This document shows, piece by piece, positions 22,174 to 33,884 of a stretch of DNA of 64,000 nt (within the stretch, counting starts at the first letter, position 1; every line of letters begins with the position of its first letter). Origin of the DNA: Ilyonectria destructans (lineage: Eukaryota; Ascomycota; Sordariomycetes; Hypocreales; Nectriaceae); contig JAHEWK010000004.1 of assembly GCA_020740775.1 (NCBI GenBank), positions 620,001 through 684,000 of the forward strand, in the 5' to 3' direction. Made by a program: the position numbers and the translations under genes. The notes beneath the pieces were generated by a model, which saw only the letters and a program-made list of their open reading frames with translations, was not told where the DNA came from and ran no database searches.

Positions 22174-24414
22174 CTATGTCAGGCGAATGGTGTGCTCAAC
22201 AAGTGCAAAATCGTCCTTGAACTTGTTCCAATTTTCCCTGATGTTCAAAATACCCATTCGATTGAAGTCAGACCCGTTTTGTTTGAGTATCATGAAATAA
22301 ATGTTGGGTTGGTTTTCCGTTTTTTTCAATGGCGCAGTTCCGAGTAGCAGCAGCTTGGGACGACCTGAAGCAAAAAGTCGCCTCAATCCTGGTCTATCAT
22401 ATGGTTCGCCATCTAGTACACCATCTCGTCCTTCAGATAGGTATAGCTCTGCTTTCAAACCAAGGTATTTCGTGATCGTTCCCGATTTTCTTCCGATGCG
22501 CACATGGCAAGGATAGAGGACTATTTTTCGATCCGCAGGAGGGGGATTTATCGTGCTGGTAATACAGCAGTGCGTAAAAAGAAGGTGAGAACTAGAATTG
22601 ACTCGAAAAATGTAACTCTCAGGATCAAGAACCATGCCTCTGAGTATTAGGGCGGTTGGAGTTGAAGGGATTGGCTTATCAGGACTGAAATTATTGACAA
22701 GTGTGTTGAAGCCGATGTAGGTGCCCCTCTCCAATTCAATTTGCAGCTCTAGCACCTTCGCCTCGAAACCGGGGTATTGAGTTTCACATTGCATGACGGG
22801 CTGTGCTTCCCCATGCCATCCGGCCCAGGTCCAGGAGGGAAATCCAAGGCGTCGTTTTGGATGTCTTGAGGTTGACGTGAGGCCGTGCTTGTGTACCCAC
22901 AACAAGCTAATGAGCAAGGACTCGAAGCCCTCATGCAACTTGTCTGGAGAAAACAAAAATGGAACTCCCCATAGCTGAAAATGAGGAAATTTCCCTTTCT
23001 CAAGATGCTTTATAATCCCTGTAAATGATACGAGGATTTCTTGGGGATATCTTAAGCCATCTAAGCATCTCCTTGTATGCTGCTGTATCAAGTCGTGGTA
23101 CCTTAAAAGGCTTTTGTACTGCGAACGGATGTAAGAAGAAGTCGAGGAAGATTTCCCTAGGTAGAGGCCTGAGTTTAACGCTGCATAGAGTTTGCCTTGC
23201 TTGCAATGAAGCCGGTCCCATTTGGCTTCCATGGTCTCACGGCATTGCATCGAATGGCACTCGAAGTACACCTCATGTTCGGTGAAAAAAAGCAACCGAG
23301 AGGACAGAAGACCTTCTTGGAATGTCCATGCCCTTTTTGACCACATTGAATTTTGGATAGAGCGCTGTGGGTGTTCAACGCTAGAAATCAGCGTAATGTC
23401 CTTCACTTGCATCATTGGTTGCGGTTCGCGAAGTGTTGTTCCTACACCAGGCAACCCAAAACTGCTGTCCGTTCCAGCGACTGCAACAATCGTGAATTCT
23501 GCCCCACGATAAATGGATTCCATGAGTTTGATCTGCCTCTCCTTCTCCGCATGATTGTTTTGGTCGATGCAATGACGATCCACCCATAGATATTGATATC
23601 CCAGATTTCTAACCACTTCGATAGCATCGATAACCACCCTCAGGAGGTGCATTGGGGTCTGTGACTGCGATCTTGTGGCATATGCGCAAGGAAGATAGTC
23701 TTGGGCCTTCGAGTCGCCCCAAACGTAGCTCAGCGCTATATAGGGAGTGTCCGGTGGAGCACTGACAACACGAACTGAGGAAGAGCTTATTTCCATCAGC
23801 TTCATACCAGGAACCTGTTCCCGACTGCTTTTGCACAAGGATGTGTGTTTTAAATTGCAGTATTTCACCCATGAACCAATGGCGCGATAGTCAACCTGGG
23901 GTGTAATAGCTCTCGGCATAAAGACTGTGTCGATCCCTAGAGCTTTCGAGTCGAGGTGAAAGGCTGGTTCCTGAGCGTACGACCAACCTCTAGGTATCGC
24001 TGAGTCGGATGGCGTGACAACAAAGTGGGGAAGGTCTTTTGATTGCACATCGGGTGGTAGTCTCTGAGTAGAAAGCGGCTGTTGGTGACGAAATGAAGTA
24101 TGAACAAGAAGTTGAAAGTTTTCAGCAGGTAATCCAGGGCGGGCCTTCAATGATGATAAAAAGCGACACATGGCGCACGAGCTTTCTTCTCTAAGCCTCT
24201 TGCCAAGTGAAGCAATCAAATAGCCCTTCATTCTGTGCTTTTGAAGGGTCTTGTCGTTTGCCATGAGGATCGCCTTCTTGAAGTCGATATGTTGGCAGTC
24301 GTAACAAAGTGCTTGCTTCCGAGACGTTGAAACAGAGCATCTTTCCGTCGCGGATATAGGATGATATCTTCTCTTGGATGCGCGTCTTTTTCGGGGGGCT
24401 GCGGAGGACGTCAT
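22174..24414 (-). CDS. Heterokaryon incompatibility (HET) domain protein
   Basis: A single exon of 746 residues. The N terminus is basic and carries Cys37-x2-Cys40 and Cys80-x2-Cys83, which may bind a metal. The HET domain follows with its usual motifs: YIALSYVWGD (225-234), YLWVDRHCIDQ (275-285, with His where Tyr is most common), then ESIYRGAEFTIVAVAG and KRAWTFQEGLL (360-370). HET domains trigger cell death on non-self recognition in fungal fusions or act as death effectors; this role is inferred from the family. The C-terminal 350 residues have no recognised domain. It is flanked by long intergenic stretches, and no NLR or other partner gene is adjacent. Confidence 0.9.
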   Translation of the reverse strand: MTSSAAPRKRRASKRRYHPISATERCSVSTSRKQALCYDCQHIDFKKAILMANDKTLQKHRMKGYLIASLGKRLREESSCAMCRFLSSLKARPGLPAENFQLLVHTSFRHQQPLSTQRLPPDVQSKDLPHFVVTPSDSAIPRGWSYAQEPAFHLDSKALGIDTVFMPRAITPQVDYRAIGSWVKYCNLKHTSLCKSSREQVPGMKLMEISSSSVRVVSAPPDTPYIALSYVWGDSKAQDYLPCAYATRSQSQTPMHLLRVVIDAIEVVRNLGYQYLWVDRHCIDQNNHAEKERQIKLMESIYRGAEFTIVAVAGTDSSFGLPGVGTTLREPQPMMQVKDITLISSVEHPQRSIQNSMWSKRAWTFQEGLLSSRLLFFTEHEVYFECHSMQCRETMEAKWDRLHCKQGKLYAALNSGLYLGKSSSTSSYIRSQYKSLLRYHDLIQQHTRRCLDGLRYPQEILVSFTGIIKHLEKGKFPHFQLWGVPFLFSPDKLHEGFESLLISLLWVHKHGLTSTSRHPKRRLGFPSWTWAGWHGEAQPVMQCETQYPGFEAKVLELQIELERGTYIGFNTLVNNFSPDKPIPSTPTALILRGMVLDPESYIFRVNSSSHLLFTHCCITSTINPPPADRKIVLYPCHVRIGRKSGTITKYLGLKAELYLSEGRDGVLDGEPYDRPGLRRLFASGRPKLLLLGTAPLKKTENQPNIYFMILKQNGSDFNRMGILNIRENWNKFKDDFALVEHTIRLT

Positions 24415-26333
24415 GGTAGGTTTAATGGGAGAGAAGCAGTCGAGTCGCTGATGAGTACCTCGAAAACCAAATATTACCAGCGTGGCAAAGCATGGTATTA
24501 ATAAAAAAAGCCAGGCCAGTCAAAGCTTGCCCTGGATTGGTTTCTTGACCGACATTTAAGTCTGCCTTACCACGCCTTGTCTTGCCTTGCCTTCCGCAGG
24601 CGCTTCTTAAGATGCGGTAAGCTGCAGGTGCCACGTCAACTAATTGCAAATTACAAATACCAGGGGGGAAGGAAATAAAAGAGCGGGGCAAGCTAAAAGT
24701 GCATTCTGTTGGCCTCAAATTAGGTCGATGAGTTGTCAACTACAGCCAGCATAATGCATGTCTGTTGCATTGCTTGACCGGTTGCGGCGGGAATCTGCGG
24801 CATCGTATTGGCCACAAGGCATCCCCAAAACTCACCACATCTTTAGAAAAGCCCGGACAAGGCCAAACTGAGCGGGGTAAGGCAGAATTATTAAGTGCCG
24901 GTCCAAAAAAATAAGGTAAGGCTGCTCCAACAGTGTCGCCTCAACCGTACGAAATACCTTGTTTTATCCGCCTCAATTACCCTGCATATGGACGCAGGAG
25001 TTAAAGTATTCTCCCTGCAGACACCGTCCCAACAAGCGTTACGGAATGCGAGTGTTTAACTTAGTTGTACACAGCTCCTCTACATTCGCCGCTTTTCCTC
25101 CTACTATTTCCCTTACAATAGTTATTCTTTAAAGAAGCAATTACCCTGGTGTGGCTCTTATACTATTGCAATCCGGGGCACTGCCGGACAGAGCAGAGAG
25201 AAGACCTTCCGGATCTATGATCCCATCTTTCGAGACACGCCGCTGCACCTCGCTCGGGGAGAAGTCAGCCGGATTTGGCCGACGCCCAGACAAGCCGACA
25301 TTTACCCAATATAAAGGGCCACACTCGCGGCTGACAGCGGATTGCTTGATACCGATAGCCCCGGTACAGGGCCAGGAATGTTGCTCTTGTCTGGTTCCTC
25401 TCGCTGAAGTAGACGCTAGAGAGTATAATGTGACGTCTTTAGAGCATCACATTGGGTTTCATAGCGTCTGAACACTATCGATAGGTTCATACCAATCAGC
25501 GGTTGCACACAATAGGGGCATACACTTGATATCATGCTTAATCTCGGAGGATCTGACAACTACACATTCACCTTTGCCTCGGGTCCTCAATCCAACCATT
25601 CTGTTCACACACCCTGAGTGCACTGTTAGGATGACTGGGACGAACCCGCATGAGTCATGTACGGGGCGGCCCACTATTCCCAATTCGAGATTATCTTTCT
25701 CATCTTCAGAGATCAATTGCCAGCTTGATTACAGAGCGCCTCGAAACCCTCATCAACCCATGGGCGTAGACATCTTTCGCCTTCTTATCCATTGCACTGA
25801 CGGGTGATCAGCGGTTAGTGCGGAGGCTCAACGGTTAGCGATCCTCGAGGCGTCGGCAACGCCAAGGCCCGAAGCGGACTTTGACGGGCATTCGGAGTTA
25901 TTGACGCGGGAGTTCGCACTAGCATCGCGATCAACTAGGTCGGTTTTGGCAAGTTTTGCCGACTCGCCACACTCCATGGGTGAGGATGTGCTCTGGTAAC
26001 TGGATTTTACGAGATCAAGTCGCATTGTCGTCTCTGCAGCTCACCGCTTGCTCTCCGGAACGATGGGCGTAGCGTAAGCTTAAACACGAATTGACATTAT
26101 CTCCGATTCGGGAATATTTTACCGCCAGATGTAGATATCCCTCGGCTAAACTCAATCTTCACGTAATCAATCCATCGTCTTGGCGATCACCACGTTGTCT
26201 CCACCATGCCACACCCTGCTGGATCCCCCCACCCTATACCTAGTTCATCGAGGGGCGCGGGGACAGTCAAAAGAATGCAAGGCGAGTTGAAAACTCTCTC
26301 TTGAGCATCGATTCCGCAAGGTGAGCTGCGAAG
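24415..26333. other. Intergenic with an inverted-repeat element
   Basis: About 1.9 kb between divergent HET and MFS genes. It contains the MITE-like element listed separately. ORFs in the rest show no known domain. Confidence 0.4.
24546..24904. mobile_element. Possible MITE-like element with imperfect inverted ends
   Basis: The left end (24,546-24,576) contains gaccgacatttaa and tctgccttaccacgcc. The right end (24,873-24,904), read on the minus strand, contains gaccggcacttaa and tctgccttaccccgc. The two arms agree at about 80 percent over 30 bp, with a small gap. The interval is about 360 bp and has no coding capacity, as expected for a non-autonomous inverted-repeat element. Target-site duplication was not clear. 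Confidence 0.4.
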
Positions 26334-27994
26334 ATGACGATGGTTCAGTCGGTTGCTAAGGACCACGGCGTGCTCGCGCAGGACACGGAGCAATCCCGCG
26401 ACAATGACTTTGACATGCTGGACCAGAAACAAATCGAGATACTCGGCCGCCAACGCCCCGCCGTCTTTTCGTCATGGCTCGTCGAGTCCGGTTTCGTCCT
26501 TGCCGTCGTCGGATCGTTGATGATGAGCGAGTACACCATCAGCGGCTTCAACATTGCGCTGCCAGCCCTGGCCGAAACGCTCAACATCCCGGAATCAGCC
26601 CGGACGTGGCCGGCCGCAGTGCCAAACCTGACAACGGCCGCGCTGCTGCTCCCGTTTGCGCGGCTCTCGGAGCGGTACGGCGGACGGGTTGTCTTCCTCG
26701 GCGGACACATGTGGCTGATGGTCTGGTCGCTGGTGTGCGGCTTCAGCCAGAACCCAACGATGTTGATTGTGTGCCGGGCGATGCAAGGCATTGGGTCCTC
26801 GGCCTTCCTCCCCGCGAGTCTAGCTGTCATGGGCCAGATATACCGACCGGGCCCGCGGAAGAACCTCGTGTTTAGCGCATACGGAGCGTTTGGATGTATT
26901 GGGTTCTTCTTCGGCATCGTCATGGGCGCCGTGGCCGCTGAGAGTCTTGGATGGAGATGGTACTTTTGGATGGGCGCCATCTTTGTGTTTCTCATCGGTG
27001 CCACAGGCTTTCTCACGATCCCATCGAATCTCGGCGACGCCAACCCGGACGTTCGCATGGACTGGTGGGGACTATGTACTATCGTGCCGGGACTGGCGTT
27101 GGTTGTGTTTGCCCTGACGGATGGAGGCCATGCGCCGTCGGGTTGGCGCACGCCGTACATATACGTCACGTTCGTCTTTGGGATCCTCTTTCTTTGCGCG
27201 GCCGTCTACGTGGAAGGCTGGGTTTCGGCGCAGCCGCTCCTCCCAGTTGAGTTGTTCCGTCCCAAGTACATGAAGCGACTGGTTGCGTCTCTCTTCATGT
27301 CGTACGGCATATTCGGACTATACATGTTCTATGCCAGTTTTTAGTAAGCTGAGCCACTCCCCTCTCACTCCCCCCTCACTCTAGAGAAACCCAGGCTGAC
27401 CAATCCAGTATCGAATCGGTACTCGAAGTGTCACCCTTGCAGACTGCCGCGTGGTTCGCTCCACTGGCAGTTGGAGGGCTTATCTTGGCCCTGGTGGGCG
27501 GGTTCGTGCTGCATATCTTGCCCGGGCGGATACTCCTGATTATTTCCGGGCTTGGGTTCTTGGCCTCGGTTCTGTTGTTCGCGCTCATCCCCGAGAACCC
27601 TCCGTCGAGGAACTACCTGTTCTGGGCATATATTTTCCCTGCCATGGTGTGCGGGACTATTGGCGTGGACATTGCGTTTAATGTGACTAATATTTTTATT
27701 ACAACTGCCATGCCCAGGCGGCTGCAGGCGGTTGCTGGAGCCTTGTGCAGCAGTCTGCTGTATCTCGGCATGGCGTTTTGGTTGGGCGTGGGCGAACTGG
27801 CAGTCACAGCTACGATAGACCATCGCGGAAAGGAACACGTGAGCCAGCGCGAACAATACCAGATTGGGTTCTGGACGGGCGTCGGGCTGGCCGCGGCGTC
27901 GCTGTGCTTGGTGGTGACGATCAACCTGGGCCAGGCGTCGGCGTCATTAACGGCAGACGAGCAGGCGGAACTGAAGCGACGAGAGAATTCCTGA
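26334..27994 (+). CDS. MFS transporter, 14-TM drug:H+ antiporter type (DHA2)
   Basis: Two exons (26334-27343, 27409-27994) give 531 residues. Membrane spans begin near residue 45. The loop 2-3 motif is LPFARLSERYGGR, and the span 4 region is CRAMQGIGSSAFLPAS. The length and about fourteen hydrophobic spans fit the DHA2 group of drug or toxin exporters. The 65 bp intron splits Tyr337 (GTAAGC..CAG). Proton-driven efflux of small molecules across the plasma membrane is the family role; the substrate is unknown. A second ATG is two codons downstream of the first. No biosynthetic enzyme cluster surrounds it. Confidence 0.88.
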
Positions 27995-28253
27995 CATGGG
28001 AACACGTGGGGAAAGGACTCGAATCTATACTCCGTAGCTCCAAGTGGGATGCCGGATGAAAGGACGGCCTTATCTTGAAGGCTGGAATGTGACAGGCACT
28101 ATACCTGAGGATTAAACGGAAACTATGTTGGAACAATGATATAAGAGGCGGCGCCTGGTTGTGATTAGGGTGTGCCACAGGCTCTCCTGTGACGCTATTA
28201 ACGCGGTTGTACCGCTCAAGTCGCAAGCCATCTTATCCCGAAATGCAACTGTT

Positions 28254-29015
28254 TTAGTGCTGACTTGACTCCCCCTCCACCTCTTTCACGGCAGATGCCA
28301 ATGCTCTGACAGCTTGGGCTTGCCGACTGACGAAGGGGCCGTTGAACATGTCGTACAGGGCGACGTTGCTGTGGACGTGGTCGGTGGCGAACTCGACGGC
28401 GCAATTGGAGCCGTGGGCTTGCTTGGCGGCCTTGACGGCTTCGCGGAGCATGTCGCCTCCGAGGCCGCGACGGCGGTAGCGGATCTTGGTCGTCCAGGCG
28501 CGGATGGTGGCTTTGGGCTGGGACTTTGCGCGGGTGTTGCGCTTGGGGAGGTCGAGGACGACAGCGGCGATCAGCTCAGTTCCGTACCGCGCGCCGAGCA
28601 CGACGGCCTCACCACCGTCTTGGTTCTTCAGCCAGGCGTGCCAATCCGTCTCCTCGGCGATGCGGATGTACGTGCTGGCAGCGTAGCGAATGGTGCTGAG
28701 GTAGATGAGCACAATGCCGGAGTACGTGATGAGCATGGCGCTGAAGTCGTGGCCCATGGCCCTCATGCCGAAGTGGGCGACGGCGAGCACGGCGACGAGC
28801 ACGGAGACGCAGACCGGGTTGAAGACGACATCGCGCGAGGCGACCTGGCGCTGCTGGGCGACGCTGTCGACGACGAGCTTGAGGGCGTCTGCGCGGTCGC
28901 GGGGAGTGGCGAGGATTTGGAATGCGAGTTTGCGGTCGTCTTCTTGGGTGGTGGGCATGGGGACGGCGGGGGAGGAGGGAGCTTGAAGCTGTGTTGGGGT
29001 TGAAGTGCGAGACAT
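28254..29015 (-). CDS. Membrane-associated GNAT N-acetyltransferase
   Basis: A single exon of 253 residues. Residues 60-100 hold one or two hydrophobic spans (VCVSVLVAVLAVAHFGMRA and AMLITYSGIVLIYLS). They are followed by a GNAT fold with AVVLGARYG and the acetyl-CoA pyrophosphate-binding loop RRRGLGGDML (motif A). A membrane hairpin inserted before a GNAT core resembles NAT8-type ER N-acetyltransferases. The start chosen is the ATG after which the frame is polar and proline-rich; the open frame continues upstream to 29,435 without domain signal. The substrate is unknown. It is convergent with the MFS gene, with about 260 bp between their stops. Confidence 0.75.
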   Translation of the reverse strand: MSRTSTPTQLQAPSSPAVPMPTTQEDDRKLAFQILATPRDRADALKLVVDSVAQQRQVASRDVVFNPVCVSVLVAVLAVAHFGMRAMGHDFSAMLITYSGIVLIYLSTIRYAASTYIRIAEETDWHAWLKNQDGGEAVVLGARYGTELIAAVVLDLPKRNTRAKSQPKATIRAWTTKIRYRRRGLGGDMLREAVKAAKQAHGSNCAVEFATDHVHSNVALYDMFNGPFVSRQAQAVRALASAVKEVEGESSQH

Positions 29016-30144
29016 GATGGGTGAGGATGAAGGAGGGCAGAAGCAGTAGATGCAGTGGAGATCCAGAAGCAAACCCAGAGCAACAGAGCAATCCCAGCTA
29101 GACGACGCGCAAATACGGTTAAGGAACAAGCTTGCCTCGAGGATTACACGCAGGCAATAAGCATTAAAGAAGCCAACCCACGAACCAATCTCAGCTTCCA
29201 GAACTCGGCTCGTCTTCACCATCTGGTCTGATCCGCCCTCAATCGGCAAAATCGTGCCGTCCACGCTGCTCCCAGGCGACCAACGAGAGCAGCGGCGCGG
29301 CCAACGCCTCCAGCCCAGAGGCCGTCGGTGACCCAAAACGGACACCAACTCAATCAGCAACAAGCTTAGTTCGCAGCCGCTCCACCCATCCCACGAGCTC
29401 GGTGATTGTTTCCAGGCGTGCGCGGCGTGGGACAACTCCCACAGCGGATTGTCCCCAAGACCACGCGCTACAGAGCCTCATCTGGAACCCTGTGGACCTG
29501 CACACTGCGTGCCGTCAGACCCGGGCTGCGGGTACGCGGCTATCGACGATGCCAAGGGCTTAGCCAAGAGACTTGGCGCGCGAGAACACGGGGTGGCATG
29601 CGGCGCGCTGATTGGCTGATAAGGCGTGCGAGGGAAGTTGTCTCGTGCCAGAATGCTATACCGAGACGGGCCATGCTAGGCTTCATCTCCAACACGGCCA
29701 TGCAAGAACTTTTTGCAGCGGGCTATTCCACTGAGGCAGCGCCGGATCCTCGGCTCCTTTGCCTTGTCTGGTCGGGGCTTTTCGCAAGTGACGTCTCCAA
29801 TCGAGTCTACTGAATCTCCTCGGTCGCCGTTCCCATCGTAGTTCCCATCGTAGCCACGCCATCGGGCAACGCCATCGGGGCAACCAAGGGGACCCAGGCC
29901 AGTCCAGTCCAGTCCCTTGTCTTGAGCAATTCGTCCGTCTGTGTGTCAGCCAGAGCCAGAAACATCTGCTAATCCTGCCCTCGTCGCTTTCGTATTTAAT
30001 CAACTGTCGCTCCGTTGGCTGGTCCCCTTTTGCTCTCTCCCGTGCCACAGCAGAGGTCTAATACAAAGACTCACTCTTTCCCTCCCTTTCTTCTTCTGTC
30101 CTCCCCTCCCCTCCCCCCTTGTCTTCTACTAGATATCTCTCATA
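29016..30144. other. Divergent promoter region
   Basis: About 1.1 kb between the GNAT and the phosphate permease starts. No gene seen; it ends in a pyrimidine-rich tract listed separately. Confidence 0.4.
30073..30122 (+). promoter_or_regulatory. Pyrimidine-rich tract before phosphate permease
   Basis: Nearly uninterrupted C/T run ending about 20 bp before the start codon. CT tracts of this kind mark core promoters or leaders of strongly expressed filamentous-fungal genes. Confidence 0.5.
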
Positions 30145-32064
30145 ATGTCAGACAACACTGAGCCTCGCACCAGCGGCGGCGGCGTCGCCAAAACCGCCGG
30201 TGGCAACAATGCCTTCCACAACTTCCACAACGACTTCGCCCACATCGCCGACCCCAACGAGCGCCGCCGTCTGGCCCTCGCCGAGATCGACAAGGCGCCC
30301 TTCGGCTGGTACCACGTCCGCGCCTGCGTGGTCGCCGGTGTTGGTTTCTTCACGGATTCCTACGACATCTTCTGCGTGTCCATGTTGACCATCATGCTCG
30401 GCATCGTCTACTACCCCGGCGTCGGCGTCATGCCCACCACCTCTGATTCCGCCGTCAAGCTGTCCACGTCGGCCGGTACCGTCATTGGCCAGCTCGGCTT
30501 CGGTATGCTGGCTGATATCGTCGGCCGAAAGCGCATGTACGGCATGGAGCTGCTTGTCATCATCTTCGCCACCCTCGCCCAGTCGCTCACCAGCAACTCG
30601 CCCGCCTGCAACATTATCGGCGTCATCATCTTCTGGCGTGTGATTATGGGCATCGGTATCGGTGGAGACTACCCTCTCTCTTCCATCATCACCTCTGAGT
30701 ATGTTCCCCTTCTACAATTGAAGCCATCGCGAGTGCGCATTGTGCTAACCCGCCCCACAGGTTCGCTACCACCAAGTGGCGTGGCGCCATGATGGGTGCC
30801 GTCTTCGCCATGCAGGGCATTGGCCAGCTCGTCGCTGCTCTCGTCATGATGTTCCTCACTCTCGGCTTCAAGTCTGAGCTCGAGGGCGCCGCTGATGTTA
30901 GCAAGTGCACTGGAACCTGCCAGGTTGCCGTCGACAAGATGTGGCGTACCCTGATCGGCTTCGGCGCCGTTCCCGCCTGCATTGCCCTGTACTGTAAGTT
31001 CCCCTGTATACCTAAATCTCTTGGTAGCCTTGGCATACTTGGCATTCTCCAATTGCTCGCGTGACTCTCGACTAACATCACCCCAGACCGTCTTACCATC
31101 CCCGAGACCCCCCGTTACACCTTCGACGTCGCCCGCGATGTCGAAAAGGCCGACGACGACGCCAAGGCCTACATCGCCGGCAAGTCCAGCGGCAACACCG
31201 ACGAGGTCACCCGCGCCGAGGCCCAGAGGGCTGCCCAGTCCACCCTCGAGGTCCCCAAGGCCAGCTGGTCCGACTTCTGCCGCCACTACGCCAAGCTCAA
31301 GAACTTCAAGCTCCTCCTCGGAACTGCTGGTTCATGGTTCGCCCTCGATGTGGCCTTTTACGGTCTCTCTTTGAACAACGGTACCATTCTCAAGGTCATT
31401 GGCTACTCTACCAAGGATGCCACCAACGTTTACCAGTACCTCCACAACACTGCCGTCGGTAACATCATTATCGTCCTTGCTGGTGCCGTTCCCGGATACT
31501 GGGTTTCCGTCGCTACCATCGATACCATCGGCCGCAAGACTATCCAGCTTGGTGGTTTCTGCATCCTGACCATTCTCTTCATCGTCATGGGTTTCGCGTA
31601 CAAGCACCTTTCCTCCAACGGCCTCCTTGCCATTTACGTCCTCGCCCAGTTCTTCTTCAACTTCGGTAAGCCTCCCACACTCACATTCACTCTGAACCAT
31701 ACTAACTCGACCAGGCCCCAACACCACCACCTTCATTGTTCCCGGTGAGGTCTTCCCTACCCGATACCGTTCCACCTCCCACGGTATCTCTGCCGCCTCC
31801 GGCAAGATCGGCTCCATCATCGGCCAGGGTGCCATCGCTACTCTCCGCACTCGCGGCGCCACCAAGGACAACGCCGCTCCCTGGATGAACCACGTGCTTG
31901 AGATCTACGCTCTCTTCATGCTTCTCGGTTGCTTCACCACCCTGCTCATCCCCGAGACTGCCCGCAAGACCCTCGAGGAGCTCAGCGGCGAGGATGACTA
32001 CGCCACCAACTCCACCCAGTCGGTCGTCACCGACGAGGAGCGAGTCGCTGAGAAGACTGTCTAA
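30145..32064 (+). CDS. High-affinity phosphate:H+ symporter (PHO84-type)
   Basis: Four exons (30145-30698, 30761-30993, 31087-31665, 31715-32064) give 571 residues. The phosphate:H+ symporter signature GIGIGGDYPLSSIITSE ends exon 1, at residues 169-185. The first span, near GFFTDSYDIFC, and the twelve-span layout with a polar central loop (about 290-335) agree with fungal PHO84/PHO-5 carriers of the plasma membrane. Near the C terminus are the PGEVFPTRYRSTSHG turn and the PETARKTLEEL motif. Phase checks out at all three introns. It is expected to be induced on phosphate starvation by the NUC-1/PHO4 system, but I found no CACGTG within 300 bp upstream, so this is family knowledge only. Confidence 0.95.
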
Positions 32065-32411
32065 AGTGGGACAGTAAGGATTCCGCATGGGGCGCCGATC
32101 TGATGCCTCGACAACTTAAACTCATTTTATAAAAGGGGAGAATCCATTCTGTTACACTTTGTCTTGCTTCACACCATACCCATATCAGAATGCAAGTTCA
32201 TTTTATACTATACAATACATAATAATTACGTCGTGTCCCGTATCTTCGAGTTCCCACGCTGAGTGACTTTTTTTTTGACATCAGTGGGACTTATGTTGAC
32301 AATTGAAATGAGATGGTATTAAGATTGGGTATCCCTAATTTGCTCTCCATACCCTGAAAAAGACGTGTTTGAAAATCACCACCCAATAAATCATGTTCAA
32401 TCTCCCAACTC
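32065..32411. other. Convergent 3' flanks
   Basis: Shared downstream region of the phosphate permease and the small minus-strand gene; AT-rich, no gene. Confidence 0.4.
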
Positions 32412-32927
32412 TTAAGTATTCTTGTTTCCTCCCCCAAGTAGCCCGCCGACGTAGTCGCCAGCTCCCTTGATGCCATCTGTCGACTTTGTAGCGACGCCCT
32501 TTCCACCCTCCGCAAAAGCGCTGGCTGTGTCATTCGCCACCTTGGAGCCTGGCACTTGCGAGGGCGCGTAGCCGCCCTGGTCGTCCTTGCCCTGACGCTC
32601 CGATCGGTTGATTCCCTCTTTGGAGGCGAGATCGCCGGCTGGTTGTAGCAGGCCGCCTTGTCCAACCTGTCCCGCGGCGAAGTTGTGCACGCCGTCTTGG
32701 AGTGTGTCGACTTGCTTAACGCCCGTTACTTTCGACTTGCCGAGTGTGTCTGCATGACGTTAGCTTGGTGTTGCCGCTAGAAGCGCGATGCCGTGGATCG
32801 TCGAGATCGGACCTTTGGTGGCGTAGCTAGCCTTGTTGTCTTTGGTGAACCATCGCAGGTAGGTATCCTCCAGCCAAGGCACCCACTTCTCATATTGGTC
32901 GTTGTATGTCTTCTTGGTCCACTCCAT
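32412..32927 (-). CDS. Small conserved fungal protein, function unknown
   Basis: Two exons (32927-32813, 32749-32412) give 150 residues. The first exon reads MEWTKKTYNDQYEKW, an amphipathic, aromatic N terminus. The second is glycine- and glutamine-rich (GQVGQGGLLQPAGDL) and ends in a GGLLGGGNK tail. The sequence resembles a small protein conserved among Hypocreales that I know only as hypothetical. The 63 bp intron (GTCCGA..CAG) joins ATK to DTLGKSK in frame. The open frame extends upstream of MEW to 33,278, but that part looks non-coding. It is convergent with the phosphate permease. Confidence 0.65.
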
Positions 32928-33406
32928 GGTGATGTTGGTTTCCGATGCAAAACGATGGTAGATCTGTGGAGCGCAGTGATGTGCAGTTAGACAGCCGCAG
33001 ACTCGGGATTTATAGACGACATGGACAGGGCACACTAAGGTGTCATCAGTAGCACAATATATGCCATGTACGTCATTTCCGATCTCGATTGGCGCATTTG
33101 ACGGCCTCAATACCTCAGATGACTGCTTCAAGTGGCTGTGCCAAGTATGCATTGTGATGCCATGATGTATTGGCACCTGTGGCGCGTGTCGGATCCCTGT
33201 CAAAACCGGTTCTGATCGCAGATCGCCGATGCAAACGTCATCCCCTGCGAAGTGGGGGTCTTTAGAGGGTGTGGTCATTTCGCTCTCGGCTCACTGCATA
33301 TGCAGGATTTCTGAAACGGTCCTTGCCGATAGCAAATGCTATCATCGGCTATTGACGGCATCATCGGATTAAGGGCATCCAGCATCGGATCAAGGACATC
33401 TGGATC
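32928..33406. other. Intergenic
   Basis: Upstream region of the small gene, containing approximate 20 bp repeats of a gcatcggat-like motif at about 33,345-33,415. No gene. Confidence 0.4.
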
Positions 33407-33884
33407 AGTCAGATCCCTGGGTATAGCTGATATAGGGGAAAATAACACTGGGGCAGTTATTCTTATAGGTATCGATAAAGATACCTAGGCCCTCGAACTT
33501 ATTCAGGCTGCTAAAGATAGTTCCCGTCTGTACGCGCTGGCGGGTAATCTATACAGCGACACTATTGCCGTAGAGCTGGTTCTTGTCAGAGATCTTAAAC
33601 TCAACCTCTACCTGCCAGTTGGTTGCCGTCAGAGGTACTCGCGAGTACATCCAGCCCGATTGCGACGGGCGGTCTGAGGTCAGTCGGATGTATGAGTCGG
33701 TTCGAACGATGGTATCGCCGCCAAAGTCATACCATCGACTTTGCATGTCCGAGTCGAGGTAGGGCTGTTGGGGGGAGTGTGTCCTCAACGTTATGCTCTT
33801 AACATTGTCATCGTCAGAGCTTACGGCGTTCGCAGTCCAGGCGAACGCGCCCAGCAGCACAACTGGCAGCGAAGATAGCCGCAT
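33407..33884 (-). pseudogene. Broken 5' copy of an Emp47/ERGIC-53-type L-type lectin
   Basis: From the ATG at 33884 the frame reads a signal peptide (MRLSSLPVVLLGAFAWTANA) and then the start of a legume-type lectin domain, with SDMQSRWYDFGGDTIVRTD and GWMYSRVPLTATNW. A TAG at 33551-33549 follows YGNSVAV, where the family has a tryptophan codon after GDGFAM. Beyond it, the same frame still matches the lectin (ITRQRVQTG, then KFEGLGIFIDTYKNN) until a TGA at about 33,406. The rest of the gene is missing. A TGG to TAG change and nearby family-deviant residues fit C-to-T (G-to-A) damage of a duplicated copy. The parental gene is not in this window. It normally encodes a Golgi/ER cargo receptor. 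Confidence 0.75.

Noticed and set aside
22174..24414. NLR-type immune receptor
   Set aside because: Only a HET domain is visible; no NACHT/NB-ARC P-loop or repeats.
26345..27169. 274-codon minus-strand ORF
   Set aside because: Antisense of the MFS transporter exon.
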